Origin: Orientallactaga sibirica
Lineage: Eukaryota; Chordata; Mammalia; Rodentia; Dipodidae
Length of the DNA: 64,000 nucleotides
Direction of reading: 5' to 3'
Assembly (NCBI GenBank): GCA_036365145.1
Contig: JAEOAD010000048.1
Coordinates: 10,953,001-11,017,000 of the forward strand
The position numbers were made by a program, and so were the translations under genes. Positions 1-14,976 of the stretch are shown here, in pieces. The notes beneath the pieces were generated by a model, which ran no database searches, was not told the DNA's origin, and saw nothing but the letters and a program-made list of their open reading frames with translations. The stretch's first letter is position 1, and every line of letters begins with the position of its first letter.

Positions 1-96
1 ATCTGGCTTACGTAGGTACTGGGGAATTGAGCCTCGAACCAGGGTCCTTGGGCTTCACAGGCAAGCGCTTAACCACTAAGCCATCTCTCCAGCCCC
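1..96 (-). repeat. DIP SINE, cut by window edge
   Basis: The 5' half of a minus-oriented DIP, ending with the mark ccatctctccagccc. Confidence 0.85.
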
Positions 97-200
97 TTCA
101 TTCTATCTTTAAAGTGATCTTTATTGGAACAGAGTTATTTTTCCCAAATCTGTAGAAATTTCTTTGCTCTCTAGCCAGAAACACATATATCTGCCTGACT

Positions 201-305
201 TTTACTGTAAGCAGTACACACCTGTAATCCTAGCACTCGGGAACCTGAGGTAGGCATGGTGTGAGTTATACGTCAGCCTGGGGCAACACTTTGTCTAAAA
301 AAAAA
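201..305 (+). repeat. B1-like SINE, degraded
   Basis: Matches to cctgtaatcctagcactcgg, cagcctgggg and an A-tail; poorly preserved. Confidence 0.45.
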
Positions 306-328
306 GCGCTAATTGTTAAATTTTTATA

Positions 329-2824
<2,496 letters not shown>

Positions 2825-2980
2825 CTAGGAAGTAGAAAAAGAACACAGGGAGGGAACATACATTGAAATGTCAAGTGAAATATATTTAAATAAATAACAG
2901 CTCTTAATTCAGTCCTATGCACCAACATAACACATTCTGTCATCATTATTAAAACAAAATCACTGGATTCAAAATTTTTT

Positions 2981-3226
2981 TTAATTAAAAATTTTTTAAA
3001 AATTATTTTGGAGAGAGACAGAGAGAGACAGAGAGGGAGAGGGAGACAGATAGAGAATGGGCATGCCAGCAACCTCTCAGCTGCTGTGAACGAACTCCAG
3101 ATGCATGAGCCCCCTTGTGGGCAAGTGCAGCACTTTGCATCTGCCAAACATGGGACCTGGAGATTGGAACTAGGTTCTTAGGGGTAGCAGGCAGGCGCTT
3201 TAACTGCTAAGCCATCTCTCCAGCCC
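2981..3226 (-). repeat. DIP SINE, long subfamily
   Basis: Same extra block (gtgggcaagtgcagcac). It lies in the intron just upstream (in transcript order) of the 93-nt exon. Confidence 0.88.
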
Positions 3227-3315
3227 TGGATTCAAATATTTTGACAGGGTTTAAATGTTTGCCAGGGGCCTAAGGACATTTCACAAGGCTGGTTTTTTTT
3301 TCTTCTCTGACTTTT

Positions 3316-3538
3316 TAAAGAAAAGATATATTTTATTTATTTATTTACTATAGAGAGAGAGAGAGAGAGAGAGAGGAGGAGGGAGGATGGGCAAGCCAGG
3401 GCCTCTAGCCACTGCAAACAAACTCCAGACACATGCACCATCTTGTGCATCTGGCTTACGTGGGTCCTGGGGAATTGAACCAGGGACCTTTGGATTTGCA
3501 GGCAAATGCCTTAACCACTAAGCCATCTTCTCCAGCCC
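3316..3538 (-). repeat. DIP SINE
   Basis: Long (AG) run at 3352-3375, ending gccatcttctccagccc. Confidence 0.9.
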
Positions 3539-4034
3539 TTCTCCCACTTTTATTTCAACTCATTCTTCTGAAAGGTCAAATCATCTATAAACTGTACGTA
3601 CACAGTCATCCTCTAAACTTCTGGCAGGTTCATTCAACGATTCATTCCCGATGAATTTCTACTGGTCACTAACCCTGTGTGGGGCCCTAGGCCCTTGATG
3701 AGTGCACAAACACAGGTCCCCGGGGAAAGCAAGCATGGGAAGGGAGGCAAGGGACTTACACGAGGCCCCGCGCCTGACAGCCTTGGGCACAGAGCTGTTT
3801 ACTTACTCAGCCTGACATTTTAGGCTTGTTTACTGTTCGGATCATTTCTTGAGCAAGTCTGGGAGGCTTCCCTTCAGCCCAGACAAGGAAACCTCCAGAA
3901 CCGTTTGTTCAGGCAGGATGTCTTTGCCTATAAAGCTACTGCCTAATGAGGGGATATATTTTGGTTGCTAGGGACTTGCTCTATAGGAAAATTGGTCCCT
4001 CTCTCCTTCCAGGCCTTCTTTTCTTTTCTTTTCT

Positions 4035-4322
4035 AAAATAAAATTAATATATTTATTTATTTATTTATTTGAGAGGGAGAGGGAGAAAGAGAGGGAGAGA
4101 GATAGATAGAGAAGGAAGGAAGGAAGGAAGGAAGGAAGGAAGGAAGGAAGGAAGGAAGGAAAAAAAGAAGGGCGGGCACTAGGGCCTCCTCCAACTGCAA
4201 ACAAACCCCATACTACATGCCACTTTGAGTGTCTGGCTTTATGTGGGTCATGAGGACTCTAACTGGGGCCATGAGGCTTTACAAGCAAGCACCTTTAACC
4301 ACTGAGCTCTCTCTCCATCCCC
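4035..4322 (-). repeat. DIP SINE with expanded (GGAA)n
   Basis: A diverged DIP whose purine tract holds a GGAA/GAAG microsatellite at about 4109-4160. Confidence 0.8.
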
Positions 4323-4986
4323 TTCCAGGCCTTCTGTCAGTAACTCCCTGTGGCTCTGTGAGGTCCTGCTTTCATTAGGAGATCAACACTGCATGTGCTG
4401 ATGACACGTTTATTAGCTCTGGCCCTTCACTGAGACCTACCATTGGGAAGACTAGCGAGGAGGCACCAAGGTCTTCTGTCTGCCACAAACTCAGCCTAGG
4501 CTGGTCCTACCTTAGGAAGTTACAGACTTTCTGCCACATAGAACTTTCTGACTGCCCCTTTTCTGCATTGTTTTGCAAATGTATGTAAATACTCCCTCAA
4601 GCGAGAATCCTGGCACTTAGAGACATGAATTATTAATATGAGAGTGGGCTAAAGCCACAGCTAGCAGTCACCGAGTGTAAACACTTACCATGTGCTGAGA
4701 ATCCTTAGGGGCCACTCCCTTAAAGTTAGTGCCACTGTTGTCTGTCACCTTGCAGATAAGGTGAATGAGACTAGGAGTTGGAGAGGGGCTAAGGGAGCCT
4801 ACATCACAGAGCTGACAAACACTGGTGCTTGAGTTAAACCCAAATAAGATCACCCACGGTGGCCGCCCCTTTCTCCCCAACCTTGTATACACATCATGCG
4901 CTTCACTCATTTAAGGTGTTTAACTCACGGGCTGATTCTATATTACATAGCTGTGCAGCCATTAACATAATCAAATTTGCAACCTT

Positions 4987-5200
4987 TATTTTAAAGAAAA
5001 CATAGTATTCTTTTTTTACTAGAGAGAAAGAAAAAGAGCCAAATAGACAGAGAGAATGTTGTGTCAGGGCCTCTATCCACTAAAAGGAACTACAGGTGCA
5101 TGCACCACCTTTTGCATCTGGCTTACGTGGATCCTGAGGAATTCAACCTGGGTCCTTAGGCTACATAGGCAAATGCCTTAAAAGTCATCTCTCCAGCCCC
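4987..5200 (-). repeat. DIP SINE, diverged
   Basis: Ends gtcatctctccagcccc, with part of the 5' region lost. Confidence 0.8.
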
Positions 5201-5765
5201 CAAATTTATAACCTTTTAATGACCCCCACCTCTTTGGTGGTCACTGTCAACTTCTCTATCCACCTATGGTCCTCAACCTGAGACAATGATTAACCTACTT
5301 CCTTTGTCTGTGGATTTGCCTATTGTGGACATTTTCCATGCCTGGATCCATGAAGCATGTGGCATTTTGTGTCTGGCGTCTTTTACTTAGCGTGGTGTTT
5401 TCACAAGTCACCATGTTACAGGGCGTCTCAGCACCTCATTAGCTAGTGGGGCCACATACTGTTCCACTGGATGGACAGCCAGGCTTTGTTCAGAGAATTT
5501 AGAGTGTTTCCATGTTTGGTTACCATGAGAGATAATGCTATGAACATTTGTGCTCAAATATTTGCAAGGACATACGTTTTTATTTCTCTTGTGAACATAC
5601 CTAGGAGTGGAAAGGCTGCCTCATCTGGTTTTCTAGGCTTACCCATCTGAGGAGCAGCTGGACTATTTTCCAGCATGGCTGTGCTGTTTTATGTTCATGT
5701 TATCAGTGAAAGGGTTTTTTTTTGTTTCTCTGCATCCTCACCTATGCTTAGTATCTGTCTTTTTA

Positions 5766-5890
5766 AAAGAAATATTTATTTATTTATTTATTTATTTATT
5801 AAACATGTTCTATGTGGGTGCTGGGGAACTGAACCTGGGTCATTAGGCTTTGCAGGCAGGAGCCTTAACGGCTCAGCCATCTCTCCAGTC
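5766..5890 (-). repeat. DIP SINE with internal deletion
   Basis: The TTTA tail joins directly to atgtgggtgctggggaactg; the AG tract and middle are missing. The B1 that follows is inserted at its end with repeated ccagtc. Confidence 0.85.
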
Positions 5891-6034
5891 TTTTTTTTTT
5901 TGAGGTAGGGTCTCACTCTGGTTCAGGCTGACCTGGAATTCACTCTAGTCTCAGGGTGGCCTCGAACTCACGGCGATCCTCCTACCTCTGCCTCCTGAGT
6001 GCTGGGATTAAAAGCGTGCGCCACCACGCCCGGC
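5891..6034 (-). repeat. B1 SINE
   Basis: Near-consensus, from gaggtagggtctcactctgg to ccaccacgcccggc. ccagtc on both sides is the target duplication. Confidence 0.93.
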
Positions 6035-6045
6035 TTCCAGTCTTT

Positions 6046-6274
6046 TTTTTTTTTTTAAGATTTATTTTTATTTATCAATTAAAGAGAGAGAGAGAGAGCG
6101 AGAGAGAGAGAGAGAGAGAGAGAATGGGCATGCCAGGGCCTCTAGCTACTGCAAAGGAACTCCAGATGCATACGCCACCATTTGCATCTGGCTTATGTGG
6201 GAGTGGAGAATTGAACCTGGGTCCTTAGGCTTCGCAGACATGAGCCTTAACTGCTAAGCCATCTCTTTAGCCCC
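6046..6274 (-). repeat. DIP SINE
   Basis: Full-length with a long AG run and an end at ccatctctttagcccc. Confidence 0.9.
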
Positions 6275-6847
6275 TTCTGTCTTTTTAATTGGAGCACTTT
6301 TTATTGTGAAGTTGTATAGCTTATGCTCATAACTCTTCAGTAAGATCATTGCCAAATCTAATTCATAGAAGCATTAAAAAAATCCTTTAATAAAAAATTT
6401 GTCAACTTTCAGTGGAGTGTCACTTTCTGCTAAGGCCTCATTAGCAGCTCCTGGATGATCTTTTGAAAATTAAGTATAAACAAAACGATTTCTTTCTTCA
6501 TTAAAATTTTTATGCCTGTGAAGGCTGATGCAGCCAGCCCAGGGCTAGTGACTCTCAGCAGTAAAGGAGTCAGTTCCTTATTCACAGATCAACGTGTATC
6601 AATGGGTGAAAGAGATGGAAGAACAGGTCAAACCCAGGAACTTACGTTGTACCCTCCACGGCAAAGATGGCATGGAAGTTTAAAACATGAAGTTATATTT
6701 TGGTGACTTTGTTATCTGGAGGCACTTTATGAATTACTGTGAAGGTAAGATTTTAAAAAAAAAATATATTGTCAAGTGCAAATGGCCCTTGACTGTGTTG
6801 TGTCACAATAAATCACAAGTTGAAAGTAGTTATAAATGGAAATCGTA

Positions 6848-7178
6848 TTTTGTGGTGGGTTGAATCCAATGTCCCCCATAAACTTGTGTTTTGAATGCTC
6901 GGTGCCCAGCTGGCGGCAGTTTGGGAGGAGGTATCTTGCTGGAGGAGGTGTGTCACTGGTGGGGGCCCTGAGGGTCATCAGCCTCCAGCTTGGCCCAAGT
7001 TCAGCTCACACCTGCTGCTTTCTTTCCTCCGCCCTGGCAAGCAGTGATCGCCACCATGCTTCGCCTGCCATCACGACGCTTCCCCTCGAGCCTATAAACT
7101 GGAATAAGGCCTTTCCTCCCACTGGCTGTTTCTGTTTGGGTGTTTTGTCCCAGTAATGTGCAGGTAGCTACAACACTC
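6848..7178 (+). mobile_element. Old rodent element, URR1-like (tentative)
   Basis: Starts gtggtgggttgaatccaatg and contains gcttgctggaggaggtgtg-type text and a final tgttttgtcccagtaatgtg. It is homologous to four other copies in the window. The family name is from memory. Confidence 0.55.
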
Positions 7179-7308
7179 TTCATCTGCATGACCTGCCGAT
7201 CACCCCCGCTCAGCAGCAAGGGTCCACGGTGGGGTGTCTAGACTCTTCTGATGACAGCAGGTCCTGTGGTATTGAACCCAGGCCATCTCTCTAGCACTCA
7301 AAATAAAA

Positions 7309-7755
<447 letters not shown>

Positions 7756-7959
7756 TCAGGCAGGAAGGCATCTTGCAAGACCTTGGCCCAGTGATAGGGC
7801 CCCTCAACTCAGGTTGTGTTAGAAGAAATTTAACAAAGAAACCAGGCCCAGATGATACTCTCGAATACCGTTTCTATTGCGCAAATCTTTACCGGGGAGA
7901 TCGCATGGTGCTAAGTCTCCTCTCTATGCAGTTGCACCCTGCTTATATGTTATCTTCTT

Positions 7960-8120
7960 TTTTTAAAAAAATATTTTTTATTGGGCTGGAGAGGTGGCTT
8001 AGCGGTTAAGGTGTTTGCCTGCAAAGCCAAAGGGTCCTGGTTCAATTCTCCAGGACCCACGTAAGCCAGATGCAAAAGGGGGTGAATGTATCTGGAGTTC
8101 ATTTGCAATGGCTGGAGGCC
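7960..8120 (+). repeat. DIP fragment, inverted part of a composite
   Basis: The 5' half of a DIP (ggctggagaggtggcttagc to ggctggaggcca) preceded by a T/A-rich stretch. It is joined head-on to a full minus DIP. Confidence 0.88.
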
Positions 8121-8123
8121 ATT

Positions 8124-8170
<47 letters not shown>

Positions 8171-8355
8171 TTTGACAGAGAGAAAGAGAGAGAGAGAAAG
8201 AGAGAGAGAGAGAATGGGCGTTCCAGGGCCTCCAGCCACTGCAAATGAACTCCAGACCCATGCGCCACCTTGTGCATCTGGCTAACGTGGGGAATTGAAC
8301 CTGGGTCCTTTGGCTTGCAGGCAAATGCCTTAACCACTAAGCCATCCCTCCAGCC
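8121..8355 (-). repeat. DIP SINE, main part of the inverted composite
   Basis: Full minus DIP with a (TTTA)n tail of about 50 nt. The whole composite is flanked by tatatgttatcttctt at 7944-7959 and 8356-8371. Confidence 0.92.
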
Positions 8356-8845
8356 TATATGTTATCTTCTTAGTGTAGCCACAGGCACAAACACTCCTGA
8401 ACCAAGAACTTTCTGTTCTGCATTTGTACTTTCTTATCACTGGCTGGTTGCTAAGGAATTTTCTGTTTGTGCCCCCAAATCATGTAACCTTAGAAACTTG
8501 TAACCCACCCATAGTGTGAAGAACTCAAGATGATGCCAGACTGCCTGCCACACTGTCTATAAAACCTCTGAGCCATCGGAGCTCAGTAATAACTAGGAAA
8601 TGACTCCCGAGTCCATGTTGATGTGAATAAATTTTCCGATTCTCCACTCTCCCTCTCTGGTGCTATTTGTGTGTGACTCAGTTTCCCAGAACAAGGCGAG
8701 ATGCAATGACTGTCCTATCACCAGGACTCGGATTTGGAAGAGTCCTGCTATCTCCTGTGCCCTGTTGTCCATCAATGTGCTACACATCTTCACAACAGTG
8801 AGCAGCTCACGTATGGCTTTGAACTCTCTCACTGGGGCTTAGCTC

Positions 8846-9005
8846 TTTTTTTTTTTTTTTTAATTTTCCCGAGGTAGGGTCTTGTTCTAGCCCAGGCTGA
8901 CCTGGAATTCATTATGTAGACTCAAGCTGGCCTTGAACACATGAGATCCTCCTACCTCAGCCTCCCTAGTAATGGCATTAAAGGCATGCACCCCCATTTC
9001 CCACT
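8846..9005 (-). repeat. B1 SINE
   Basis: gaggtagggtcttgttctag to the diverged end gcacccccatttcccact. Confidence 0.85.
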
Positions 9006-9064
9006 GGCTTAGCAGACCAAAAAACAAATGACCCCTCCAGTTCTTCACCCTTAGCTACTTGCAG

Positions 9065-9288
9065 AGGGCTGCAGGAATGGCCTAATGGTTAAGGTGTTTG
9101 CCTGCAAAGCCAAAGGACCCCAGTTTGATTCTCCAGGACCCACGTTAGCCAAATGCACAATGGGGCACATGTGTCTGGAGTTCATTTGTGGTGGCTGGAG
9201 GCCCTGGTGCACCCATTCTCTCCCTTCCTCCCCCCCTCTCCCCTCTTCCTCTGTCAAATAAATGAATAAAAAAATGAAATAAAATACT
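9065..9288 (+). repeat. DIP SINE
   Basis: Starts gggctgcaggaatggcctaa and ends in a C/T-rich block and aataaatg tail. Confidence 0.88.
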
Positions 9289-9745
9289 TGTAGAAACCAA
9301 GGCCTACTAGGAGAGTCCAGCCTTCTGACACTGTGACACAACAGTATCATTTCTCTCTACAAATTCACACTGGAAAACTGTGTGATTGAGTTACAATAAA
9401 TAAACTGAAGAAAAAATATATAATGTTTTTTGTTAGTTATGTGTATTTTTGGGGGTGGGGGACATATTCATAGCTATCCTGGACTGGAAGCAGCCCACCA
9501 GGCATAGATTGGACAAGCCTGTATATTCAATGGTGAGTATGTATATAATGGCATACAGAAGCTTGGTTATTTCTGACAGTGACAGAAAATAATCATTGTA
9601 CTTGTTTTCTAAACAGTGCCCCAAATACTCTAATTTCCACTGCCAAAGTTTTCTGTTGTTGTTCGTGTATAATTTTAGGTTAATGACGATAGACAAATAT
9701 ATTTTTGTTGAAGGAAAATCTAGTCATGGGAAAATTCAAATCATT

Positions 9746-9968
9746 TAAAAAAAATAAATTTATTTATTTATTTGCAAGCAGAGAGAGAGACAGAGAGAAG
9801 AGAGATACACAGAGAAAATGGGCATGCCAGGGCCTCCAGCTACTGCAAATGAACCCCGGATGCATGCGCCACTTGGAGCATCTGGTTTTATGTAGGTACT
9901 GGGGAATTGAACCTGGGTCCTTAGGCTTCACAAGCAAGCACCTTAACCGCTAAACCATCTTTCCAGCC
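9746..9968 (-). repeat. DIP SINE
   Basis: The TTTA/gcaagcagagag type (gcaag before the AG tract), ending ccatctttccagcc. Confidence 0.9.
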
Positions 9969-9997
9969 TTCAAATCACTTTTAAAAGGCAAAGATAA

Positions 9998-10110
9998 AGC
10001 TGGATGTGGTGGTGCATGCCTATAATCCTTGTATTCAGGAGGCAGAGACAGGAGGATTATGAGTCTGATGTCAGCCTGTGCTACATGGCAAGACCTTGGC
10101 TCAGAGAACC
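9998..10110 (+). repeat. B1-like SINE, diverged
   Basis: gctggatgtggtggtgcatgc through gaggcagagacaggaggatt. Confidence 0.7.
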
Positions 10111-10118
10111 AATGACTC

Positions 10119-10195
10119 TGGAGCTATAGCTCAGTGGTACAGACTTGCCTAGCATATGCAAGGGCGTGCGTCTGTTCCCCAGCACTGTAACAACA
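10119..10195 (+). repeat. ID-like SINE
   Basis: gagctatagctcagtggtac and ttccccagcactgtaac. Confidence 0.65.
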
Positions 10196-11440
10196 GAAGA
10201 CAGAGATGAATTAGCTGTCTGCCACATGCCTGGAATTTTACAATTGGATCTGATGAATGCAAAACAGACAAAAAGCACAGTCCCATTTTCAAAGGAACTT
10301 AAAGTATTTGTCTTGTTTGAAAGCAGACTAATACTGCTTATAGCAACTATAATGCCATTTGTGTTTTTTAAAAGAATAGATCTAAGGCAAAGGGGATGTA
10401 AAGTAGTACAGATCTTCAAAGTACCTAAGAGCAAAGAATGCAAACATGGAAACTATCCAAACTACTTCTGCCTTATGGCTGGTTTGACTATTAAGAAAAG
10501 AAACAAAACATTCTAGGAGTCATTGTTTTTTGGCTTCCTGAGTCTGTTCGCCTGAGGTTCCTACGAAGGTTAAATAGGTCAATTATCTAATTTAGGAAGG
10601 GCAACTGTGATTATAAAAGTTAAACTCATAAAATCTCAGAAGTTTGGAACACCTTGCTTCAAAGCAGAAATCACAGAGCACACACTGAAGGAAGTAGGCA
10701 TATACACGCCCTGTTACAAGCAGGAGTGCAAGGTGGCAGGTCACACGGTGCTTATTCTGCCACTTTATTAAATTTTATGCTTTACGGATTTTTCTTTATA
10801 TTTATACATGTATTTCTTAACAAAGGTTTCAAAAAGTCAATAAACAAAAAAATATAAATAGCCCCAAGAGATCTAAATACTTGGATAAAGTATTCTCTGA
10901 GGGGTTGTGGGCATAGTTAAGGATATTTCAGGCTTTATTCCTGATCTGTGTGGCATTTTGAAGATTCCTATGAAACATCCACTTTCTAGACCACATTATT
11001 AACTGGGCCCTTTTAACATTTCTGAAATTTCTTAAATACTATGGAAACAGTACAAAATACCAATTGCATTTGCTTTAAAAAGAAAACCAAAAAAAAAAAA
11101 AAAAAAAGAAAAACAAATTTACAGACTATAAAATTATGTCTTAGTTTTTTAGGCGAGGAAACTAGAAAAAAATTAAATATATATTTCATTAAATGTACAA
11201 AAATAGATTTGGTATCAGATAACATTAGGGTGAAAACTTAAAACTATACTTTTACATATATAAATTCCAACCTCCAATGTCACCATTCCTTCCTAGTTCT
11301 CACAGAAATAAATGGCTGATTAAGATGATAACAATGACAGATCCCCACACACAGTAGTCTATGCCAGCCATGGTTTATCACACACAGCAACTCACCTGAT
11401 CTGCCTGGTATTACTACTGTCACACAGCAGAGATTTCTTG

Positions 11441-11611
11441 TCTTTTATTTTTGTTTTGTTTTATTTTGTTTTTAGAGGCAGGGTCTCACTCTCACCCAGA
11501 CTTACCTGGAACTTATTCTGTAATCTAGGCTGTCTTTAAACTCACAGAGATCCTCCTGCCTCATCCCTTCAGGGTTCTTGGATGAAAGGGCATGCGCCAC
11601 AATGCCCAGCT
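11441..11611 (-). repeat. B1 SINE, diverged
   Basis: gcagggtctcactctcaccc to atgcgccacaatgcccagct. Confidence 0.8.
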
Positions 11612-12334
11612 CCACAGCAGAGATTTCATAAGTTAATGTAGTTATAGAGCAGGCATTTGAAGGTCATGTCTGGCTTCAGAATCCTGCTTACTCTCAGCAC
11701 CATGTGGCATGTCTGAGCCTGTGATTCTTACAGTGTGTTAACCCACGTGGGCAGCATCTGAAAACTTACTTGAAATGTATATTCTCTGGCCCCCACAATA
11801 CAATGGGCTGGATTCCCCCTCGCCCACTCTATCCCCCCTGCCCAAATCACATGTTGAAGTCTTAATTTCCAGTACAGCAGAGTGTGACTCTATTTGGAAA
11901 CAGGGTCTGTAAAGAGGTAATTAAGGTCAGATGAGTTCTCTAGGATGGGCCTAGAAGGGATGACCTGAACTCAAGTTCATGGACACCCAAGAAGCAATCA
12001 CTATCTAAACAAATTATATATATACCAAACTTTAACTACTAAGAAAATCTAATTTAAGCTTACTTGACTTTGAAAACATCAATACTACATATGAGTACTT
12101 TTTACTTTATTTTTGGCATTTTCAAATACAAGTTTTGCTGATTTCTATTTCCCTCCCACCTCCCTCTCCTTCCAGTTTCTCTCTTCCCTGAATTCTCTCT
12201 CTTGTTTACATGCTGCATGTATCCTTTTGACCCTTTCCACCCACCCCAACCCCACCAGCACATTATCTCCTCATATTCACTTTGGTTACAGTTCTATCTT
12301 ATTAATGTCAAGAGATTCCTTAGAGACTGGGATT

Positions 12335-12545
12335 GGGGCTGGAGAGATGGCTTAGTGTTTAAGGTGTTTGTCTGCAAAGCCAAAGGACCCTGATTTGATT
12401 CCCCAGGACCCACGTAAGCCAGATGCATAAGGTGGCACATGCGTCTTGAGTTTGTTTGCAGTGGCTGGAGGCTCTGGCGTGCCCATTCTTTCTCTCTCTC
12501 TCTTTCTCTCTCTCTGACTCTCTCAAATAAATAAAATTTTTAAAA
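12335..12545 (+). repeat. DIP SINE with target duplication
   Basis: Full-length. agactgggatt occurs at 12324-12334 and 12546-12556, a clean 11-bp target site duplication. Confidence 0.95.
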
Positions 12546-12556
12546 AGACTGGGATT

Positions 12557-12620
12557 TTATTATTAATACATATAATATATTAATATTAATTATATATAAT
12601 ATATTAATTATTAATAGTAA
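12557..12620. repeat. AT-only stretch
   Basis: Almost pure A/T built of TAATA/TATAAT units and partly self-complementary. Confidence 0.7.
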
Positions 12621-13147
12621 GAATAAAAACCATGATTCCTCTAAAAGTCAAAGACCAAAGTAAGCTTTAATAAGTATAGTCACAATGAGGAAAATATTTC
12701 ATATGCATTAGCATTGGGAATTAGATATATAATATAAAATTAGCATGACTCATTATTCTATTCTAATAATGATGCCACTATTCAATTCTATAACAAGGAG
12801 AGAAATAGTTAATCACACTTTACCAGATATGCATGGGTCCCTCCCTGTCCCTTAATAATGGAAATACTCCTTTTTTTAATGCAGTGATAAAGTCAAGGTC
12901 CTGGTGGGCTTCTGAGAAAGAAGTAATGACATACTTCATGGTGTGACACTTATTTAAGATGGCACTATCTATTAAAAAAGGTGAATTCCATGTAGCCTGG
13001 CTGAAAACATCATGGGCTGTTAGATTAGGAGTACTTCAGGAAGAGACTGGCAAAAGTACCTTCTATAATGGAGTTTAACTTAATTGAATTTGCAAGTGTC
13101 AACACCGTGTATAAATATCACTGGAGAGACACAAAACATTCCTTTTT

Positions 13148-13314
13148 ATTTTTTTACTTTTTTTTGGGGGGGGGGTTCTGAGGTAGAATCTCACTCTAGT
13201 TCAGGCTGTCCTGGAATTCACTATGTAGTCTCAGGGTGGCCTTGAACTCTCAGCAATCCTCCTACCTCTGCCTCCCAGGTTCTTCGATCCTTTATGTGTG
13301 CCATCATGCCCAAC
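13148..13314 (-). repeat. B1 SINE
   Basis: ctgaggtagaatctcactct onward, with a G run of about 10 at its tail side. Confidence 0.85.
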
Positions 13315-13315
13315 T

Positions 13316-13450
13316 TTTTTTTTTTTTGAGATAGGGTTTCAGTGTTATCCAAGTTGTCCTGAAACTCATGATGTAGCCCAGGCTGGCCCCAAACTTGTAG
13401 TTATCCTCCTGCCCCAGTCTCCTGAGCTTTGGGGTTATAAGCTTAAGCCA
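13316..13450 (-). repeat. B1 SINE, older, abutting the previous one
   Basis: tttgagatagggtttcagtg to gctttggggttataagctta. Confidence 0.75.
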
Positions 13451-13980
13451 AGTGATGATTAATTTCTACTGTCAATTCGAATCGATTAGTTATCATCAAA
13501 TGAATTATACCTCTTGGGCAGGTCTGTGAGAACTTTCTAGGAATGATGAGCAAGGGGAAAGAATGTCCTAGAATGGACAGCCATTCTAGTGGTGGTGGTG
13601 GCCAATGTATAAAGAGGTTCCAGAACAAACTAGCACTCCCCCCACACCTGACAGTGCCTCTCACCGGTGTGTGCATCTACCCCGTAGCTACCATTCTTCC
13701 GTTCTAACGTCAGAACGGAGCTTCTTTGGCCTTTCAGCATGGACTGCAGACCAGTGGCTCTCCAGATCTCCTCTAGGCCTACAGTGTCAGAATAGGACTG
13801 CTGAGGCAAGCAGCCTCGTGGGCTGGACAGATACTGGGTTCTCAGACTCTCCAGCCTACAGACAGTCATAGTTGGACCACCCAGCCTGTATCGCGTGAGC
13901 CAATCTAATAGATCTCCTTTCTGTATAAATACTCAATCGATTGGCTTTGTTTTTCTCAAGAATCCTGACTAAGGCAGGCT
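13451..13980 (+). mobile_element. Old interspersed element, family not assigned
   Basis: Starts gtgatgattaatttctactg and ends ctcaagaatcctgactaagg, a start and end pattern I associate with a widespread old mammalian repeat whose name I cannot give. Confidence 0.45.
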
Positions 13981-14449
13981 TAGAATGCCGTGATTTCTCA
14001 ATCCGTTCGTTGTCTATGTAGCTAAGGAAGGCCACTTGACTGACAGTGTGCGGGATGATTGTGCTGGACAGTACCCAGCACTAAGAGGAACACAAAAAGC
14101 CATGTGAGCATATTAAACTTTCCAAATGATAGCATGAGGGAATCACGTGTGATTATTGCAAAGGAATATGTTGAGATTTTTCCAGAGCCTAATAAATCAG
14201 CAAATAGATGTGTTAATGCCTTCATTTTCAAATCATTTTAAGAATGAGATCACACACATGAGTTAACTGTCAGGCAATTACAGCTTACTCAGGTAGATGA
14301 CGATTCATTTATAGCTCAGCTACAATGGGCACTATTCCTTTTCTCCTTAATGACTCAGGAACCACAATTATAACAGAGTACAATAAAGTACACCCAGTCT
14401 CACTCACTGGTCCATAACTCTATCCTTTAATCCCTTTTTAGGGGGAAAC

Positions 14450-14491
14450 ATTATTTTATTTTTAAACATTTCTTTTATTTATTTATTTGAT

Positions 14492-14531
<40 letters not shown>

Positions 14532-14682
14532 TGGGCGTGCCAGGGCCTCCAGCCACTGCAAGTGAACTCCAGATGTATGCACCCCCTTGTGCATCTGGCT
14601 TATGTGGGTCCTGGAGAATCAAACAGGGATCCTTTGGCTTTGCAGGCAAATGCCTTAACTGCTAAGCCATCTCTCCAGCCCC
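14450..14682 (-). repeat. DIP SINE
   Basis: Near-consensus with a long AG run, ending ccatctctccagcccc. Confidence 0.92.
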
Positions 14683-14745
14683 TTTATTATTTTTTTTATT
14701 GCTAAATTTAACAAAATTTCTGTGTACTGATGTATCATTTAATTC

Positions 14746-14976
14746 TTTAAATTTTTAAAAAAGTTTTTATTTATTTATTTGCAAGCACATAGAGACAGAG
14801 AGAAGACAGACAGATAGGGAAATAGTATGGGCCAGGGCCTCCAACTGCTGCAAACAAACTCTAGATGCATATGCCACTTTGTGCATCTGGCTTTATGTAG
14901 GTACTGGGGAATTGAACCCCGGGTCATTAGGTTTTATAGACAAGTGCCTTAACCACTGAGCAATCTCTCCAGCCCC
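14746..14976 (-). repeat. DIP SINE
   Basis: The gcaagcacatagagacag type. It lies about 1.05 kb from the three-exon cluster, in the orientation opposite to the DIP at 16818. Confidence 0.9.

Larger units (their letters stand above)
7810..8700 (+). mobile_element. Possible solo LTR of an old endogenous retrovirus, split by a DIP composite
   Basis: Outside the DIP insertion (7960-8371) the plus strand has a TATA-like tctataaaacctctgag near 8560 and gtgaataaa near 8623, spaced as in an LTR promoter and poly(A) signal. No internal retroviral genes are present. The ends are not defined. Confidence 0.35.
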
